Source of the DNA: Ruminococcus flavefaciens
GTDB lineage: Bacteria > Bacillota > Clostridia > Oscillospirales > Ruminococcaceae
Direction: 5' to 3'
DNA length: 64,000 nt
NCBI GenBank assembly: GCA_023663905.1
Contig: JAMPGO010000001.1
Location: 830,113 to 894,112 of the forward strand
The notes below the pieces were generated by a model that did no database searches, was not told the origin of the DNA, and saw only the letters and a list, made by a program, of their open reading frames with translations. Below are positions 8,605 to 18,349 of the stretch, piece after piece (positions within the stretch are counted from its first letter, which is position 1; every line of letters starts with the position of its first letter). The position numbers and the translations under genes are program-made.

Positions 8605-9936
8605 CTAATTCCTGACGACGTGGATTTTCAGCAGACGGCGAGTGTTCTCATCGGGTTCAGCACGCCCTGCAATGCCGATATTCTCGGCAAAAACCGTACC
8701 CATATCATCCTCAATGAAGTGCAGGGTCGGCTTAATCGAATCAGGAATTTTTTCATTAATTAATTTTTTTACAGAGGAAGTGAAATCCCTTCCGCTGAGT
8801 CGGATTCTGTCGCCGAATTTTCTGCTTCTGACAACAGCCCTTCCTATTATTTTATCATAATCCAGCAGATAAAATGTTAATTTTTTGTTAACAATATCAG
8901 ATTTCATTGAATTATCACATTCAACGAGTTCGCAGACGAGCTTTGCGCCCGAAAAAATAACGTTCTCGCCGATTTCAAGCGCCTTTGAAACAACGTCCGA
9001 ATCCGCCTTAGCAATCGTTTTAAGCTCCGCCGTTCTGCCGTCGGAAACAAAGTAAATATCGCCGGAAATGTTGATTTTTCCGCCCGAAATCAGCACACGG
9101 TCGCAGTCCGTCAGCCTTTTGTTTGAGACAGGAAGATTATTTCCGCCCAGAAGCCGTGAAATACATCTCCTGCGGATTACCTCATTATATTCCGCAAGAC
9201 CCGTGAAAATTCCACCGTCAAGGCACTTTCCGAGGGCATTGTTAACCTCGGTTTCGATGAGACTGTTTTCGCTCCGCAGGCTGTCAACCGAGCGAACGGA
9301 CGTTTCCGTCAGCGAGCCGTTTATTTCTCTCATAAGCGGAATAATTCTGTGGCGGATTTTATTCCGTGTGTAGTCGTCGGTAAGATTCGTGCTGTCCGTA
9401 ACGTAATCCTGCCCGATTTTTTCAAGATATTCCTCGATTTCACGTCGTGAGACTGTCAGAATCGGGCGGATTATATTCCCACGCACAGGCGGAATACCTG
9501 TCAGACCTTTCAGAGCCGTGCCACGGATAAGATTATGGATAACCGTTTCAAGATTATCGTCGGCATTATGCGCCGTTGCAATCTTCTTTCCGACGGAATA
9601 ACGGCTGAAAATATCGTACCGCAGTATTCTTGCGGATTCCTCGCAGGAGAGCGAATTTTTTTCCGCAAAGCCCTTTACATCGCAGGAAACAGCCGTAAAC
9701 GGAATACCGAGCCTGTCGCAGAGTTCACGGCAGAAGCGCTCATCACGGTCGCTTTCGCTGCCACGCAGACAGTGGTTGACGTGCAGAGCCTCAACGCTAA
9801 TGCCGAGCCGTTCACGCAGACCGCACAGTGTCAGAAGCAGAAACACGCTGTCCGCACCGCCCGAGAGTCCGCAGATAACTGAATCGCCCGAGGACAGCAT
9901 ATCGTATTTTTCTATAAAGTCAAAAATTTTACTCAT
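8605..9936 (-). CDS. tilS: tRNA(Ile)-lysidine synthase
   Basis: TilS attaches lysine to C34 of the CAU-anticodon isoleucine tRNA so that it reads AUA. The N-terminal PP-loop motif GLSGGADS lies near residue 23. The nucleotide-binding domain carries HVNHCLRGSESDRDE and TAHNADDNLETVI, followed by linker and C-terminal TilS substrate domains (KFGDRIRLSGRDFTSSVKKL). At 443 residues it is close to the Bacillus enzyme. The ATG at 9936 gives the same spacing to the PP-loop as known TilS; a GTG at 9945 is the alternative. The start lies one base after the dnaB stop, so translation is probably coupled. Confidence 0.95.
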   Translation of the reverse strand: MSKIFDFIEKYDMLSSGDSVICGLSGGADSVFLLLTLCGLRERLGISVEALHVNHCLRGSESDRDERFCRELCDRLGIPFTAVSCDVKGFAEKNSLSCEESARILRYDIFSRYSVGKKIATAHNADDNLETVIHNLIRGTALKGLTGIPPVRGNIIRPILTVSRREIEEYLEKIGQDYVTDSTNLTDDYTRNKIRHRIIPLMREINGSLTETSVRSVDSLRSENSLIETEVNNALGKCLDGGIFTGLAEYNEVIRRRCISRLLGGNNLPVSNKRLTDCDRVLISGGKINISGDIYFVSDGRTAELKTIAKADSDVVSKALEIGENVIFSGAKLVCELVECDNSMKSDIVNKKLTFYLLDYDKIIGRAVVRSRKFGDRIRLSGRDFTSSVKKLINEKIPDSIKPTLHFIEDDMGTVFAENIGIAGRAEPDENTRRLLKIHVVRN

Positions 9937-9937
9937 A

Positions 9938-11290
9938 TTAAGCACCCGGCGGAGTATCGTATTCAGGATTTGAGAACAGCGTAAACTGCCCGTTCCATAT
10001 AAGATTTACCGTACCTGTTTCGCCGTGACGGTTTTTCGCCACAATGCACTCCGAGATATTCTGTTGCTGACTGTCCTTGTTGTAGTAAGCGTCACGGTAC
10101 AGGAATAGTATTATGTCGGCGTCCTGCTCGATTGCGCCCGATTCACGCAGGTCGGACATCATCGGTCGCTTGTCGTTACGGCTTTCCACAGCACGGTTGA
10201 GCTGGGAGAGGAGAATCACAGGAACATCGAGTTCCTTAGCCATAATCTTTAGCTGACGGGTGATTTCCGATACGACGGAAGCACGGTTATCGGAATTTGA
10301 GCTTGAAGTCATAAGCTGGAGATAGTCAATAACGATAAGCCCGAGATTTTTCACACGTCTTAGCTTCGCCTTCATCTGCTGTACGGTCATACTTGCGGTA
10401 TCGTCGATATATATGGGCAGAACGCTCAGATAGGCGGCGCTTGTCGCAAGCTTCGTCCAGTCGTCGGTATGTATCCTGCCGTTTCTTAGACAGCCCGATT
10501 CAATTCTCGATTCCGTGGAGAGCATACGTGTTGCGAGCTGTTCCTTGGACATTTCGAGGTTGAATATAACAACGTCCTTGTCGGTTGATTTTGCGACGTT
10601 TTTGGCGATATTCATAGCGAACGACGTTTTTCCCATACCGGGTCGGGCGGCTATGATAATCAGGTCGGACTTGTTAAGACCCGAAGTTATGCTGTCGAGC
10701 ATAGTGAATCCTGTTTTTGCGCCGATATATTTTTCCCTGTCCTCGCCTGTGATTTTACCTAGCCTGTCATAAGCTTCAAGAACAGCGTCGGCAAGCGAAG
10801 ACAGACCGCTTACGTTCTTGCCCTGCCTGATATTGTAAATCTTCTGTTCGGCAGAATCAAGGAGAAGCTGGGCATTCTGTTCGCCGTTCTGGATTTCATA
10901 CAGAATATCCTTCGCCGCATTTCCGAGACTTCTTATAAAAAACTTGTCGGAAATTATCTTGCAGTAGGAATCGACATTGCGTGTTGAGGGAAGCATATTT
11001 GCTATTTCAAGGAAAAACCGTCTGCCCTCGGTCTGATTCTCGAAGATATGCAGTTTTTCGGACTCATTCAGGACGGTTACAATATCTATGGGCGTATCGC
11101 TTGCGAACATTCTCGAGATGACGTTGTAAATCTTCCGCAGGTTCTCGTTGTAGAAGTAATCGGGCTTGATTTTTTCTATTACAGACGGCATAACAGCCGG
11201 GTCGGCAATAACTGCGCCGATTACCGACTGTTCTGCTTCGAGACTGTATGGGAGTTCCGTGGCGGACAGGTTAAAGCTGTTGACTTCCAT
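9938..11290 (-). CDS. dnaB: replicative DNA helicase DnaB
   Basis: The 450-residue hexameric helicase opens the replication fork. The N-terminal domain starts with LPYSLEAEQSVIGAVI; the RecA-like domain carries Walker A ARPGMGKTS, Walker B LGLIVIDYLQLM and the DnaB motif SQLNRAVESRNDKRPMMSDLRESGAIEQDADIILF (split across strands). Length is standard. Its ATG shares one base with the rplI stop (TAATG), with GGAGGG just upstream, showing translational coupling. The rplI-dnaB order is conserved across Firmicutes. Confidence 0.97.
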   Translation of the reverse strand: MEVNSFNLSATELPYSLEAEQSVIGAVIADPAVMPSVIEKIKPDYFYNENLRKIYNVISRMFASDTPIDIVTVLNESEKLHIFENQTEGRRFFLEIANMLPSTRNVDSYCKIISDKFFIRSLGNAAKDILYEIQNGEQNAQLLLDSAEQKIYNIRQGKNVSGLSSLADAVLEAYDRLGKITGEDREKYIGAKTGFTMLDSITSGLNKSDLIIIAARPGMGKTSFAMNIAKNVAKSTDKDVVIFNLEMSKEQLATRMLSTESRIESGCLRNGRIHTDDWTKLATSAAYLSVLPIYIDDTASMTVQQMKAKLRRVKNLGLIVIDYLQLMTSSSNSDNRASVVSEITRQLKIMAKELDVPVILLSQLNRAVESRNDKRPMMSDLRESGAIEQDADIILFLYRDAYYNKDSQQQNISECIVAKNRHGETGTVNLIWNGQFTLFSNPEYDTPPGA

Positions 11291-11736
11291 TAACCCTCCG
11301 TAACCTCAACATCTATCTTTGCCGAGATTCCCGCATAGAACTTTATAACGGCGGAATAAGTGCCGAAGTTTTTAATATCGGAGCTGAGGGCGATTTTTTT
11401 CTTGTCAACCTTCACACCGAACTGCTCGTTCAGAGCTTCCGCAACCTGCGAAGCCGTAACAGAGCCAAAAAGCCTGTCATTCGAGCCTGCCTTAGCCTTG
11501 ATTACAACCTTCTTGTCGTTCACTTTTTCGGCTGATTCCTGAGCGATTTTCTTCTCGGTATCAATCTTGAACTGCGCCGACGACTGCTGACCTTCGAGCT
11601 TGTTGAGGTTTGCGGGAGTAGCCTCCACAGCAAGACCTTTCGGGAGGAGCATATTTCTTGCATAGCCGTCCGCAACGTTCTTGATTTCGCCCTTTGCGCC
11701 CGAGCCTTTAACATCCTTCAGAAAAATAACTTTCAT
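11290..11736 (-). CDS. rplI: 50S ribosomal protein L9
   Basis: A 148-residue protein of the large ribosomal subunit that binds 23S rRNA. The N-terminal signature [18 protein letters not shown], the [17 protein letters not shown] motif and the long connecting helix to the C-terminal domain ([25 protein letters not shown]) are all present at normal length. AAAGGA lies upstream of the ATG. Overlap with dnaB by one base. Confidence 0.97.
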   Translation of the reverse strand: MKVIFLKDVKGSGAKGEIKNVADGYARNMLLPKGLAVEATPANLNKLEGQQSSAQFKIDTEKKIAQESAEKVNDKKVVIKAKAGSNDRLFGSVTASQVAEALNEQFGVKVDKKKIALSSDIKNFGTYSAVIKFYAGISAKIDVEVTEG

Positions 11737-11766
11737 AATATCTGTCCTTTCGTGTAAAAAATTTTA

Positions 11767-13755
11767 TCAAGATTCTTCCGCCGCAATATCGCTGTTTCTT
11801 TTGTCGATAGCGTCGGAGAGAAGATTGAAGGCATCACTTATGCTTGTATCCTTTAGCTGAGTAGCCGCCATAGTCTGGTGACCTCCTCCGCCGAGGATTT
11901 CCATAATAACCTGAACATTGACAGCTCCGAGCGAGCGTGCAGAGATGTTCACGGTGTTGTTTGTCTTGTATATAACAAATGAAGCGTCAACGTTTGTGAT
12001 ACTTAGAAGCTCGTCCGCAGCCTGTGGAGCAACGATTCTTATGTCGTCGCACTCGAAATCGGCGGTTGCAATCGCACAGTTGCTGTGTATCTGCGCCGAC
12101 GAGACTATCTGCGAGCGGTTCTTGTACGCTTCAAAGGAATTTGAGAAGAGCAGTTTTACGGCGACCGTATCAGCCCCGAGCTTTTTAAGGAATGCCGCCG
12201 CCTCAAAAGTCCGCACACCCGTGCGCATTACGAAGCTTTTTGTATCGAGCATAATTCCTGCGAGAAGAGCTTCTGCGTGGCACACGGGAAGCTTGTCGTC
12301 TGTCGGGAAGCGGAAATACTGGATAATCTCCGTAACCATTTCCGAAGCCGAAGAAGCGTAAGGTTCGTGGTGGAATATCACGGCATTCTCGATTGAACGC
12401 ACGGCACGGCGGTGGTGGTCAACAATCATCACGGAGTGCTTCATCTTCTCGTAAAGCTCATAGCTTTCAAGGCAGTCCGTATTGTGAATGTCAACAATGA
12501 TAAGCAAATCGTTGTCGCCGACTGAATCGACAGCTTCCTGCGGAGTTATAAACAGATTGTTGTCCGTCTGCGATTCCACACGGTCGATGAGATTCGAGGC
12601 GAGATTTGTATCCCTGTTCACGACTATGTACACAGGCTTTCCGAGCATTCTGAGTGCGCCTGCAATACCGCACGAAGCGCCGACGGAATCGAGGTCGCCG
12701 AAGCGATGACCCATAACAAAGACCTTATCGGCATTCATAATAATATCCTGCATAGCGTTTGCGATGATACGGGTTTTGGTACGTGACATCTTTTCAACGC
12801 CCTTGGAAACACCGCCGAAGAAGTGGTAGCCGTTGTCGGATTTTATAACAGCCTGGTCTCCTCCACGTCCGAGCGCCATATCAAGGCATTGCCGAGCGAT
12901 TTTTTCACTTTCGGCAAGCGAATCCGCACCTTGTCCTATGCCTATTGAAAAAGTAAGCGGATATTTTCCGGCGATTTTGATATTTCTGGCTAAATCAAGA
13001 ATCTTGAACTTGTTGCGGATTTTCTCATCGAGATGACGCTGTTCGATGACAGCATAGAACGTGTTGGAGGAAATCTTCTTGATAAAGCCGTTGGTACTTG
13101 ACATAAACTGCTCAATAAGCTGTTCGATTTCAACGGAAGCCCGAGCCTTTTCGCTCTCCTTGGCATTCTGCATAATCTCGTCGTAGGTATCGATAGTGAG
13201 GATAACGACGTTTGGGTGCGATTCCTCGCACTTCTGCTTCAGACTGAAATAATCGGATTCGTCGTGGAAATATATTATCAGGAACGAAATATCGTTCTCC
13301 TCGAATTTCCTGTAAGCGGTCTGATAGACAGCGCCGTTTATACGGCAGAGCGTTGAACCTCCGGCGAGCAGGGCATCGAGGTCGAGCTTGACGTATTCCT
13401 CGAAATCCATCCCGAACACATCAGAACCACGGCTTATTCTCTCGGAAAAGCACTGGTTATACCACACAAATTTCCTGTCCTCGCTTCCTATAACGGCAAT
13501 CGGCGCAGGCAGGTTGTTCATATATTCCGCCGATGAGTTTTCAAGATGATTATTCATTTTGAATATATGTCTCACAAAGTTTCTGGAATGGTACACATAA
13601 AAAGTTACAAGCACTGCTGTAAACACTACGGCGGAAGCAATCCCAATAAGACCGTATGCCTTGTTATAGCTGTAAAGTATCAGGGAAAAGACTATCTGAC
13701 AGGCGAGAATTGCAGATACCATTGTAAGAAACACCGCCGGAAATTTCTTTTTCAC
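11767..13755 (-). CDS. gdpP: cyclic-di-AMP phosphodiesterase, GdpP/YybT type
   Basis: The 662-residue membrane protein hydrolyses cyclic di-AMP and so controls potassium and cell-wall homeostasis. Two transmembrane helices (about residues 8-28 and 33-53) are followed by a PAS-like domain (NLPAPIAVIGSEDRKFVWYNQCF), a degenerate GGDEF domain (about 170-300) and a DHH/DHHA1 phosphodiesterase. The DHH motifs are visible: MGHRFGDLDSVGA, IIVDIHNTD, VDHHRR, and GGGGHQTMAA in DHHA1. The GTG start at 13755 sits eight bases after AGGAG. GdpP next to rplI and dnaB is a standard Firmicute arrangement. All catalytic motifs appear intact. Confidence 0.95.
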   Translation of the reverse strand: MKKKFPAVFLTMVSAILACQIVFSLILYSYNKAYGLIGIASAVVFTAVLVTFYVYHSRNFVRHIFKMNNHLENSSAEYMNNLPAPIAVIGSEDRKFVWYNQCFSERISRGSDVFGMDFEEYVKLDLDALLAGGSTLCRINGAVYQTAYRKFEENDISFLIIYFHDESDYFSLKQKCEESHPNVVILTIDTYDEIMQNAKESEKARASVEIEQLIEQFMSSTNGFIKKISSNTFYAVIEQRHLDEKIRNKFKILDLARNIKIAGKYPLTFSIGIGQGADSLAESEKIARQCLDMALGRGGDQAVIKSDNGYHFFGGVSKGVEKMSRTKTRIIANAMQDIIMNADKVFVMGHRFGDLDSVGASCGIAGALRMLGKPVYIVVNRDTNLASNLIDRVESQTDNNLFITPQEAVDSVGDNDLLIIVDIHNTDCLESYELYEKMKHSVMIVDHHRRAVRSIENAVIFHHEPYASSASEMVTEIIQYFRFPTDDKLPVCHAEALLAGIMLDTKSFVMRTGVRTFEAAAFLKKLGADTVAVKLLFSNSFEAYKNRSQIVSSAQIHSNCAIATADFECDDIRIVAPQAADELLSITNVDASFVIYKTNNTVNISARSLGAVNVQVIMEILGGGGHQTMAATQLKDTSISDAFNLLSDAIDKRNSDIAAEES

Positions 13756-13784
13756 TTCTTTGACTCCTTTCGGAAAAACGTGCG

Positions 13785-15653
13785 TCAGGTTTCCATAATA
13801 ATCGGGAGAATCATCGGGCTACGTCTCGTTTTCTGATAGATATAATCAGAGAGAGCGTCACGGAGCTTAGCCTTAAGGGTATTCCACTCCTTCATTTCAG
13901 AGTGCGAACAGTTGTTCAGCGTATCGACAAGGCGGTCTTTTGCGCCGTCCATAAGCTCTTCGGATTCTCTTACGTAGACAAATCCACGGGATATGATGTC
14001 AGGACCTGCAACAACCTGATTTGTGGCACGTTCAATGCTGATAACGACAATCATAATACCGTCGTGTGCGAGATGATTTCTGTCACGCAGAACGATTGAG
14101 CCGACATCGCCCACACCGAGACCGTCCACGAGAACACGACCCGACGGAACTTGCGAAACTACCTTCATAGTAACGCTGTCGGTCTCGATAACGTTTCCGA
14201 TTTCGGCGATGATAATATTTTCTTTGGGCATACCCATCTGCATAGCAAGGGAAGCGTGTTTTTTGAGGTGCTTGTATTCGCCGTGAACGGGAATAAAGAA
14301 CTTTGGTTTTGTGAGAGCGTGTATGAGCTTAAGCTCTTCCTGACAGGCGTGACCCGAAACGTGTACCTCATACATAGCCTCGTATACGACTTCCGCACCC
14401 GATTTCATAAGCTCGTTTACAACTCTTGTTACGTACTTTTCATTGCCCGGAATCGGAGTTGCGGAGATGATAATGAAGTCCATAGGAGTGATAACAACGT
14501 TTCTGTGGTCGTTCATAGCCATTCTCGTGAGAGCGGACATAGGTTCGCCCTGACTTCCCGTGGTGATGAGTACAATGCGCTCGTTCTCGTACTGGTTCAT
14601 CATCTCGATGTCAATAAATATGCCGTCGGGAACGGTAAGATAGCCGAGTTCCATAGCTGTGTTGATTACGTTCACCATACTTCTGCCGAAAACAGCGACT
14701 TTTCTCTTGTATCTCACAGCGGAGTTGATAATCTGCTGTACACGGTGAATATTTGACGAAAAAGTTGCGATGATGATTCTCTTGCCCTCACCCTGACGGA
14801 AAAGGCGGTCGAACGATTCGCCGACAGTTTTCTCGGAGTGCGTATAGCCCGGTCTTTCAGCATTTGTGGAATCAGCCATAAGCGCAAGCACACCCTTTTT
14901 CGAGCCGAGTTCGCCGAAATATGCGAGGTCGATTATTTCGCCGTCAATGGGCGAGTAGTCAACCTTGAAGTCGCCTGTATGGACGATAACACCCGCAGGA
15001 GTGTGGATAGCCATACCTACAGCGTCGGGAATGGAATGGTTGACTTTTATAAATTCAACGGACATACAGCCCATATGAGCGAATTTACGTGGCTTCATAG
15101 TCACAAGCTTAACCTGATTGAGCATACCTGCTTCACGGAGCTTGTATTCGATAAGACCGATAGTCAGCCGAGTTGCATATACAGGCACGTTGACTTTTTT
15201 GAGCAGATAAACAAGACCGCCGATGTGGTCCTCGTGACCGTGCGTTATAACGATACCACGGATTTTTGAAGCGTTGCGCTCAACATAAGTAAAATCGGGG
15301 ATTACAATATCAACACCGGGCATATCGGAATCAGGGAATGCAAGTCCGCAGTCGAGAATGAACATATCGTTACTGCATTCAAAAACAGTCATATTCTTGC
15401 CGATTTCATTGAGACCGCCGAGCGGAATAATTCTGACGGGAGTTTTTCTTGATTCCTTCTCTGTTCTCGGAGTTTTCGGGCTAGAAGATTCACGGGTTCT
15501 GGTTTTTCTGGCAGGAGTTTTTGACGGTTCTTTTACTGCGGTGTTTTCAGCAGGCGCACTTGCGGTCTTTTTTCTGTAGACTCTTTTCTGCGGACTGCTT
15601 TTCTGTGCAGGGCTTCTGCGGGCTTTCTGGGGATTCGTGTTGTTTTCGTTCAC
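13785..15653 (-). CDS. rnj: ribonuclease J
   Basis: RNase J is the 5'-3' exo- and endoribonuclease that drives mRNA decay and rRNA maturation in Firmicutes. The metallo-beta-lactamase motif HGHEDHIGG, the beta-CASP region (DSTNAERPGYTHSE, TTGSQGEPMSALTRMA) and the C-terminal motif FIPVHGEYKHLKKHA are all intact. The enzyme is 622 residues long. The first 70 or so residues are a basic, Ser/Pro/Lys/Arg-rich, probably disordered extension before the conserved PVRIIPLGGLNEIGKN start, likely RNA- or partner-binding. Translation probably starts at GTG 15653. It heads the rnj-to-ftsH run and has its own promoter and a leader of about 160 bases. Confidence 0.95.
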   Translation of the reverse strand: MNENNTNPQKARRSPAQKSSPQKRVYRKKTASAPAENTAVKEPSKTPARKTRTRESSSPKTPRTEKESRKTPVRIIPLGGLNEIGKNMTVFECSNDMFILDCGLAFPDSDMPGVDIVIPDFTYVERNASKIRGIVITHGHEDHIGGLVYLLKKVNVPVYATRLTIGLIEYKLREAGMLNQVKLVTMKPRKFAHMGCMSVEFIKVNHSIPDAVGMAIHTPAGVIVHTGDFKVDYSPIDGEIIDLAYFGELGSKKGVLALMADSTNAERPGYTHSEKTVGESFDRLFRQGEGKRIIIATFSSNIHRVQQIINSAVRYKRKVAVFGRSMVNVINTAMELGYLTVPDGIFIDIEMMNQYENERIVLITTGSQGEPMSALTRMAMNDHRNVVITPMDFIIISATPIPGNEKYVTRVVNELMKSGAEVVYEAMYEVHVSGHACQEELKLIHALTKPKFFIPVHGEYKHLKKHASLAMQMGMPKENIIIAEIGNVIETDSVTMKVVSQVPSGRVLVDGLGVGDVGSIVLRDRNHLAHDGIMIVVISIERATNQVVAGPDIISRGFVYVRESEELMDGAKDRLVDTLNNCSHSEMKEWNTLKAKLRDALSDYIYQKTRRSPMILPIIMET

Positions 15654-15817
15654 TGTTTAGCCTCACTTTCTTGGGAAAAATAGGTAGATAGATATATAAT
15701 ATGTAACACCCGAACAAACCAAAAAATAAAGAACAGACGTTAGAGATTATTCCTGAGTTTGAATACTTAATTAATTTAACTTTGTACGGGAGTATAATAA
15801 CAATGATACATAATATA

Positions 15818-15846
15818 ATTATACAGAAAATTATTGTCCCTGTCAA
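15818..15846 (-). promoter_or_regulatory. sigma-A promoter of the rnj operon
   Basis: On the minus strand: TTGACA (15846-15841), 17 bases, TATAAT (15823-15818), a consensus promoter. Transcription from about 15811 gives an AT-rich leader of about 160 bases before the rnj start codon. I see no strong secondary structure in that leader. Confidence 0.85.
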
Positions 15847-15904
15847 TACTAAAAAAATGAACATTGTATTATTGTGAAATTTAAACAAATATCGGCGGAT
15901 TTAT

Positions 15905-16969
15905 TTACAGATTATGCCGTCGGAATTTCTCCGTCCACACGGCGCACAGCTCCGAAGCTGTCTCTGCCGAGAGGGTCTGAGCGAGGAGCGAAATCCTGTT
16001 GCGACCGCTTCTTGTGATGATTACACGACCCTTTCCGTCGCTGACTGTCTGTCCTGCCGTGAACTTTTCCGCAGAGTCAAGCGCTATCTCACGCTTCGCA
16101 CTGGCAATCTCGGGAAGCTTCTGCACGATACCGTCCAGCTTTTCTGCGATGTGAACGCACATATAGAGCGAATCACGCAGAAAACGTGTATTCACGGCAT
16201 TTTCGGGCAGACCTGTTTCCGTGCCGAAGCGCTTTATTTTCGGGCTGATTCCGTCCGCCATATAGTGCAGATTATCGGGAATCCACACAACACCGCCGTT
16301 TTCCGTCACGTCAAGGCAGTAGGCAAGCATAAGCTTCTCATAGGAAACAAATCCGACCGCCGAAGAATAGGCATTTACCCTCTGTCCGTCGTCGGAAATC
16401 TGGAATACAAGCTCATCGCTCTCGCCCGTGAAGAACTCCAGCCACAGCGAACGTACGTTCCTGTTTCCACAGCTTATGCCAGCAGGAATCTTTTCACGGT
16501 TTTTTCCGAGAGAATCGGCGATATTGTTGATATAAATGCTCCTGAACGATGTGACGGAACGTATTTTTCCCGAGTGTTCGGACGGTTCTGACGGCTCAGC
16601 CCGCATTATCTGTCCGAGTATGGCTTCGGGCATAGCGAATCCCGATTTATCGAAGAACGAGAGACGGATTTCGTGATTTCCGCTGATAAATATACCGCAG
16701 TCGGAGGAGAGCAGGGGAGAGCTGAATCGGAACGACGGCATATCCGTATTTTCGCAGACATACACATCTTTTCCGCACTCCGAAATCCCACAGCAGAGGG
16801 CATACAGCAACGGCAGACGTTCAAAGGCAGAAGCTCCTGCGCTGAACCGTGTGAAGAACGGCGCAATCGTCCTGCCGAGTTCGGTCGCTTCCCTTGACGA
16901 TACAGGCACGGTCGATTCGCAGAAGCCGTCACGGAAGCTGAAATACTTGTTTTCGCCTATATAGCTCAT
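15905..16969 (-). CDS. degenerate phosphohexomutase-like protein, probably not a mutase
   Basis: The 354-residue protein follows the layout of the alpha-D-phosphohexomutase superfamily (usually about 450 residues) but with eroded active-site loops. SSDCGIFISGNHEIRLSFFDKSGF (split as two strands, near residue 90) aligns with the phosphoserine loop normally reading D-G-hh-TASHNP-x-x-NGIKFF; the catalytic Ser-His-Asn becomes Gly-Asn-His. ISDDGQR replaces the metal loop DGDGDR, and TRSGRNR near residue 316 replaces the phosphate-binding RPSGTEP of domain IV. All three signature sites are therefore altered while the fold pattern remains. GGAG precedes the ATG. It lies 54 bases after the symporter gene. 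A regulatory or binding role is possible; the relationship is my reading of motif spacing. Confidence 0.6.
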   Translation of the reverse strand: MSYIGENKYFSFRDGFCESTVPVSSREATELGRTIAPFFTRFSAGASAFERLPLLYALCCGISECGKDVYVCENTDMPSFRFSSPLLSSDCGIFISGNHEIRLSFFDKSGFAMPEAILGQIMRAEPSEPSEHSGKIRSVTSFRSIYINNIADSLGKNREKIPAGISCGNRNVRSLWLEFFTGESDELVFQISDDGQRVNAYSSAVGFVSYEKLMLAYCLDVTENGGVVWIPDNLHYMADGISPKIKRFGTETGLPENAVNTRFLRDSLYMCVHIAEKLDGIVQKLPEIASAKREIALDSAEKFTAGQTVSDGKGRVIITRSGRNRISLLAQTLSAETASELCAVWTEKFRRHNL

Positions 16970-17023
16970 TTTTAAAACGCTCCTTTATTTTATTTCTGTT
17001 ATTTTTGGCAGATTTCTGCGGAA

Positions 17024-18253
17024 TTATTCCCTGCGGACGTGTTTCATAAGAAATAAAAGCCCGACGAGGTTCGGGAATGCCATAAGACCGTTGAAAATAT
17101 CGGAGAGCGTCCAGACGGATTTAGCCGAGAAGAGCGCACCCGAAGCCGAAATTACAGCGTATATCAGGCAGAATATCTTGCCGTCCCGACCTGTTATGTA
17201 CCTGAATGCCGTCTCACCGCAGAAGTACCAGCCGATGACAGTGCAGAGGGCGAATATGCCAAGCTCTGCGGTAATAAACGGCTCGCTGAATTTCCCGAGA
17301 ACGGCGGAAAAAGTACCGCTCACGGACAAATCATCGGCGCACAGCAGGGTAACGGCGGTAAGGGTACAGCAGAGGATTGTATCGAAGAATACCTCAAACA
17401 TACTCCACATACCCTGAGTGCGAGGGTCGGTATCGCCTGCGGAGCTGTGAAGTATAGGCGAACTTCCGAGACCTGCTTCATTGGAGAAGATTCCACGCCT
17501 TATGCCGACTGATACCGCATATCCCGCAATACCGCCCGATACTGACCTGAAATTGAATGCCTGTGCGAAGATTCTGCCGAAAACATCGGGGATATTTTCC
17601 CTGAACATCACCAGCACGGCAACGCACGCAGCAGCGTAAGCGACGGAAGCAACAGGAAGCAGGTATTGTGCGGAAGTGCCTATCCGTTCCGCACCACCGC
17701 TTGTGATAGCAAAGATGAGTACAAATACGCATACAAAAACGCATACGGAGCTGACATCGGAAATTTCGGCAAAACTGACTGCAAAAGTGTTTACCTGAAC
17801 CATACCGCCCATACCGAACGAAGCCAGCACGCAGAACAGGGCGAATATCCACGCAAGCCACGGCGAACCCAGTCCTTTTGCGAGATAAGCCATAGGACCT
17901 TTGCAGGATTCGTCGCTGTATTTCGCCGAGAGTACGTTTTCGGCATAGACCACAGCCATACCGAGAAAAGCCGATACCCACAGCCAGAATACCGCACCTG
18001 CGCCACCGACTGCAATGGCGGAAGCAGTACCCGTGATATTGCCCGTACCCATAGTCGTGCCGAGACTCATACACACGGTCTTGAGCTGTGAAAGACCGCT
18101 GTTCTGCGATTTTTTTCCGTTCAGCAGGAACGAGGGCATCCTGAACTGTATGAATCCGAGTCTGAGCGTAAATATAATTCCTGTGGCAAGGAGCAGGAAC
18201 ACGAGACCGTTTCCCCATACTATATTGTTTATTTTTTCAAGCAAATCCGACAT
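17024..18253 (-). CDS. alanine:sodium symporter, AGCS family
   Basis: This polytopic membrane protein of 409 residues belongs to the alanine/glycine:cation symporter family. Diagnostic motifs are the N-terminal FTLRLGFIQFRMP, the conserved MSLGTTMGTGNITGTASAIAVGGAGAVFWLW (read in parts), and IFSNEAGLGSSPILHSSA near residue 260. About ten transmembrane segments are visible. It is somewhat shorter than many members (450-540), mainly at the C-terminus. CGGAGG precedes the ATG. It is probably cotranscribed with the phosphohexomutase-like gene. Transport of alanine or glycine with sodium is the family role. Confidence 0.9.
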   Translation of the reverse strand: MSDLLEKINNIVWGNGLVFLLLATGIIFTLRLGFIQFRMPSFLLNGKKSQNSGLSQLKTVCMSLGTTMGTGNITGTASAIAVGGAGAVFWLWVSAFLGMAVVYAENVLSAKYSDESCKGPMAYLAKGLGSPWLAWIFALFCVLASFGMGGMVQVNTFAVSFAEISDVSSVCVFVCVFVLIFAITSGGAERIGTSAQYLLPVASVAYAAACVAVLVMFRENIPDVFGRIFAQAFNFRSVSGGIAGYAVSVGIRRGIFSNEAGLGSSPILHSSAGDTDPRTQGMWSMFEVFFDTILCCTLTAVTLLCADDLSVSGTFSAVLGKFSEPFITAELGIFALCTVIGWYFCGETAFRYITGRDGKIFCLIYAVISASGALFSAKSVWTLSDIFNGLMAFPNLVGLLFLMKHVRRE

Positions 18254-18349
18254 AAAAATATCCTCCGTAAATTTACAAAAAAAGGTATACTTTATAGAAT
18301 ATTTGAGTTATAATATAATTATGCCATAAAATTTCAGTGGAGGAGAATA

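Noticed and set aside
15547-15888. Minus-strand open frame with two hydrophobic segments upstream of and overlapping rnj
   Set aside because: It overlaps the start of rnj in another frame, lacks a good ribosome binding site, and its hydrophobic codons come from AT-rich leader sequence; the rnj promoter also lies inside it.
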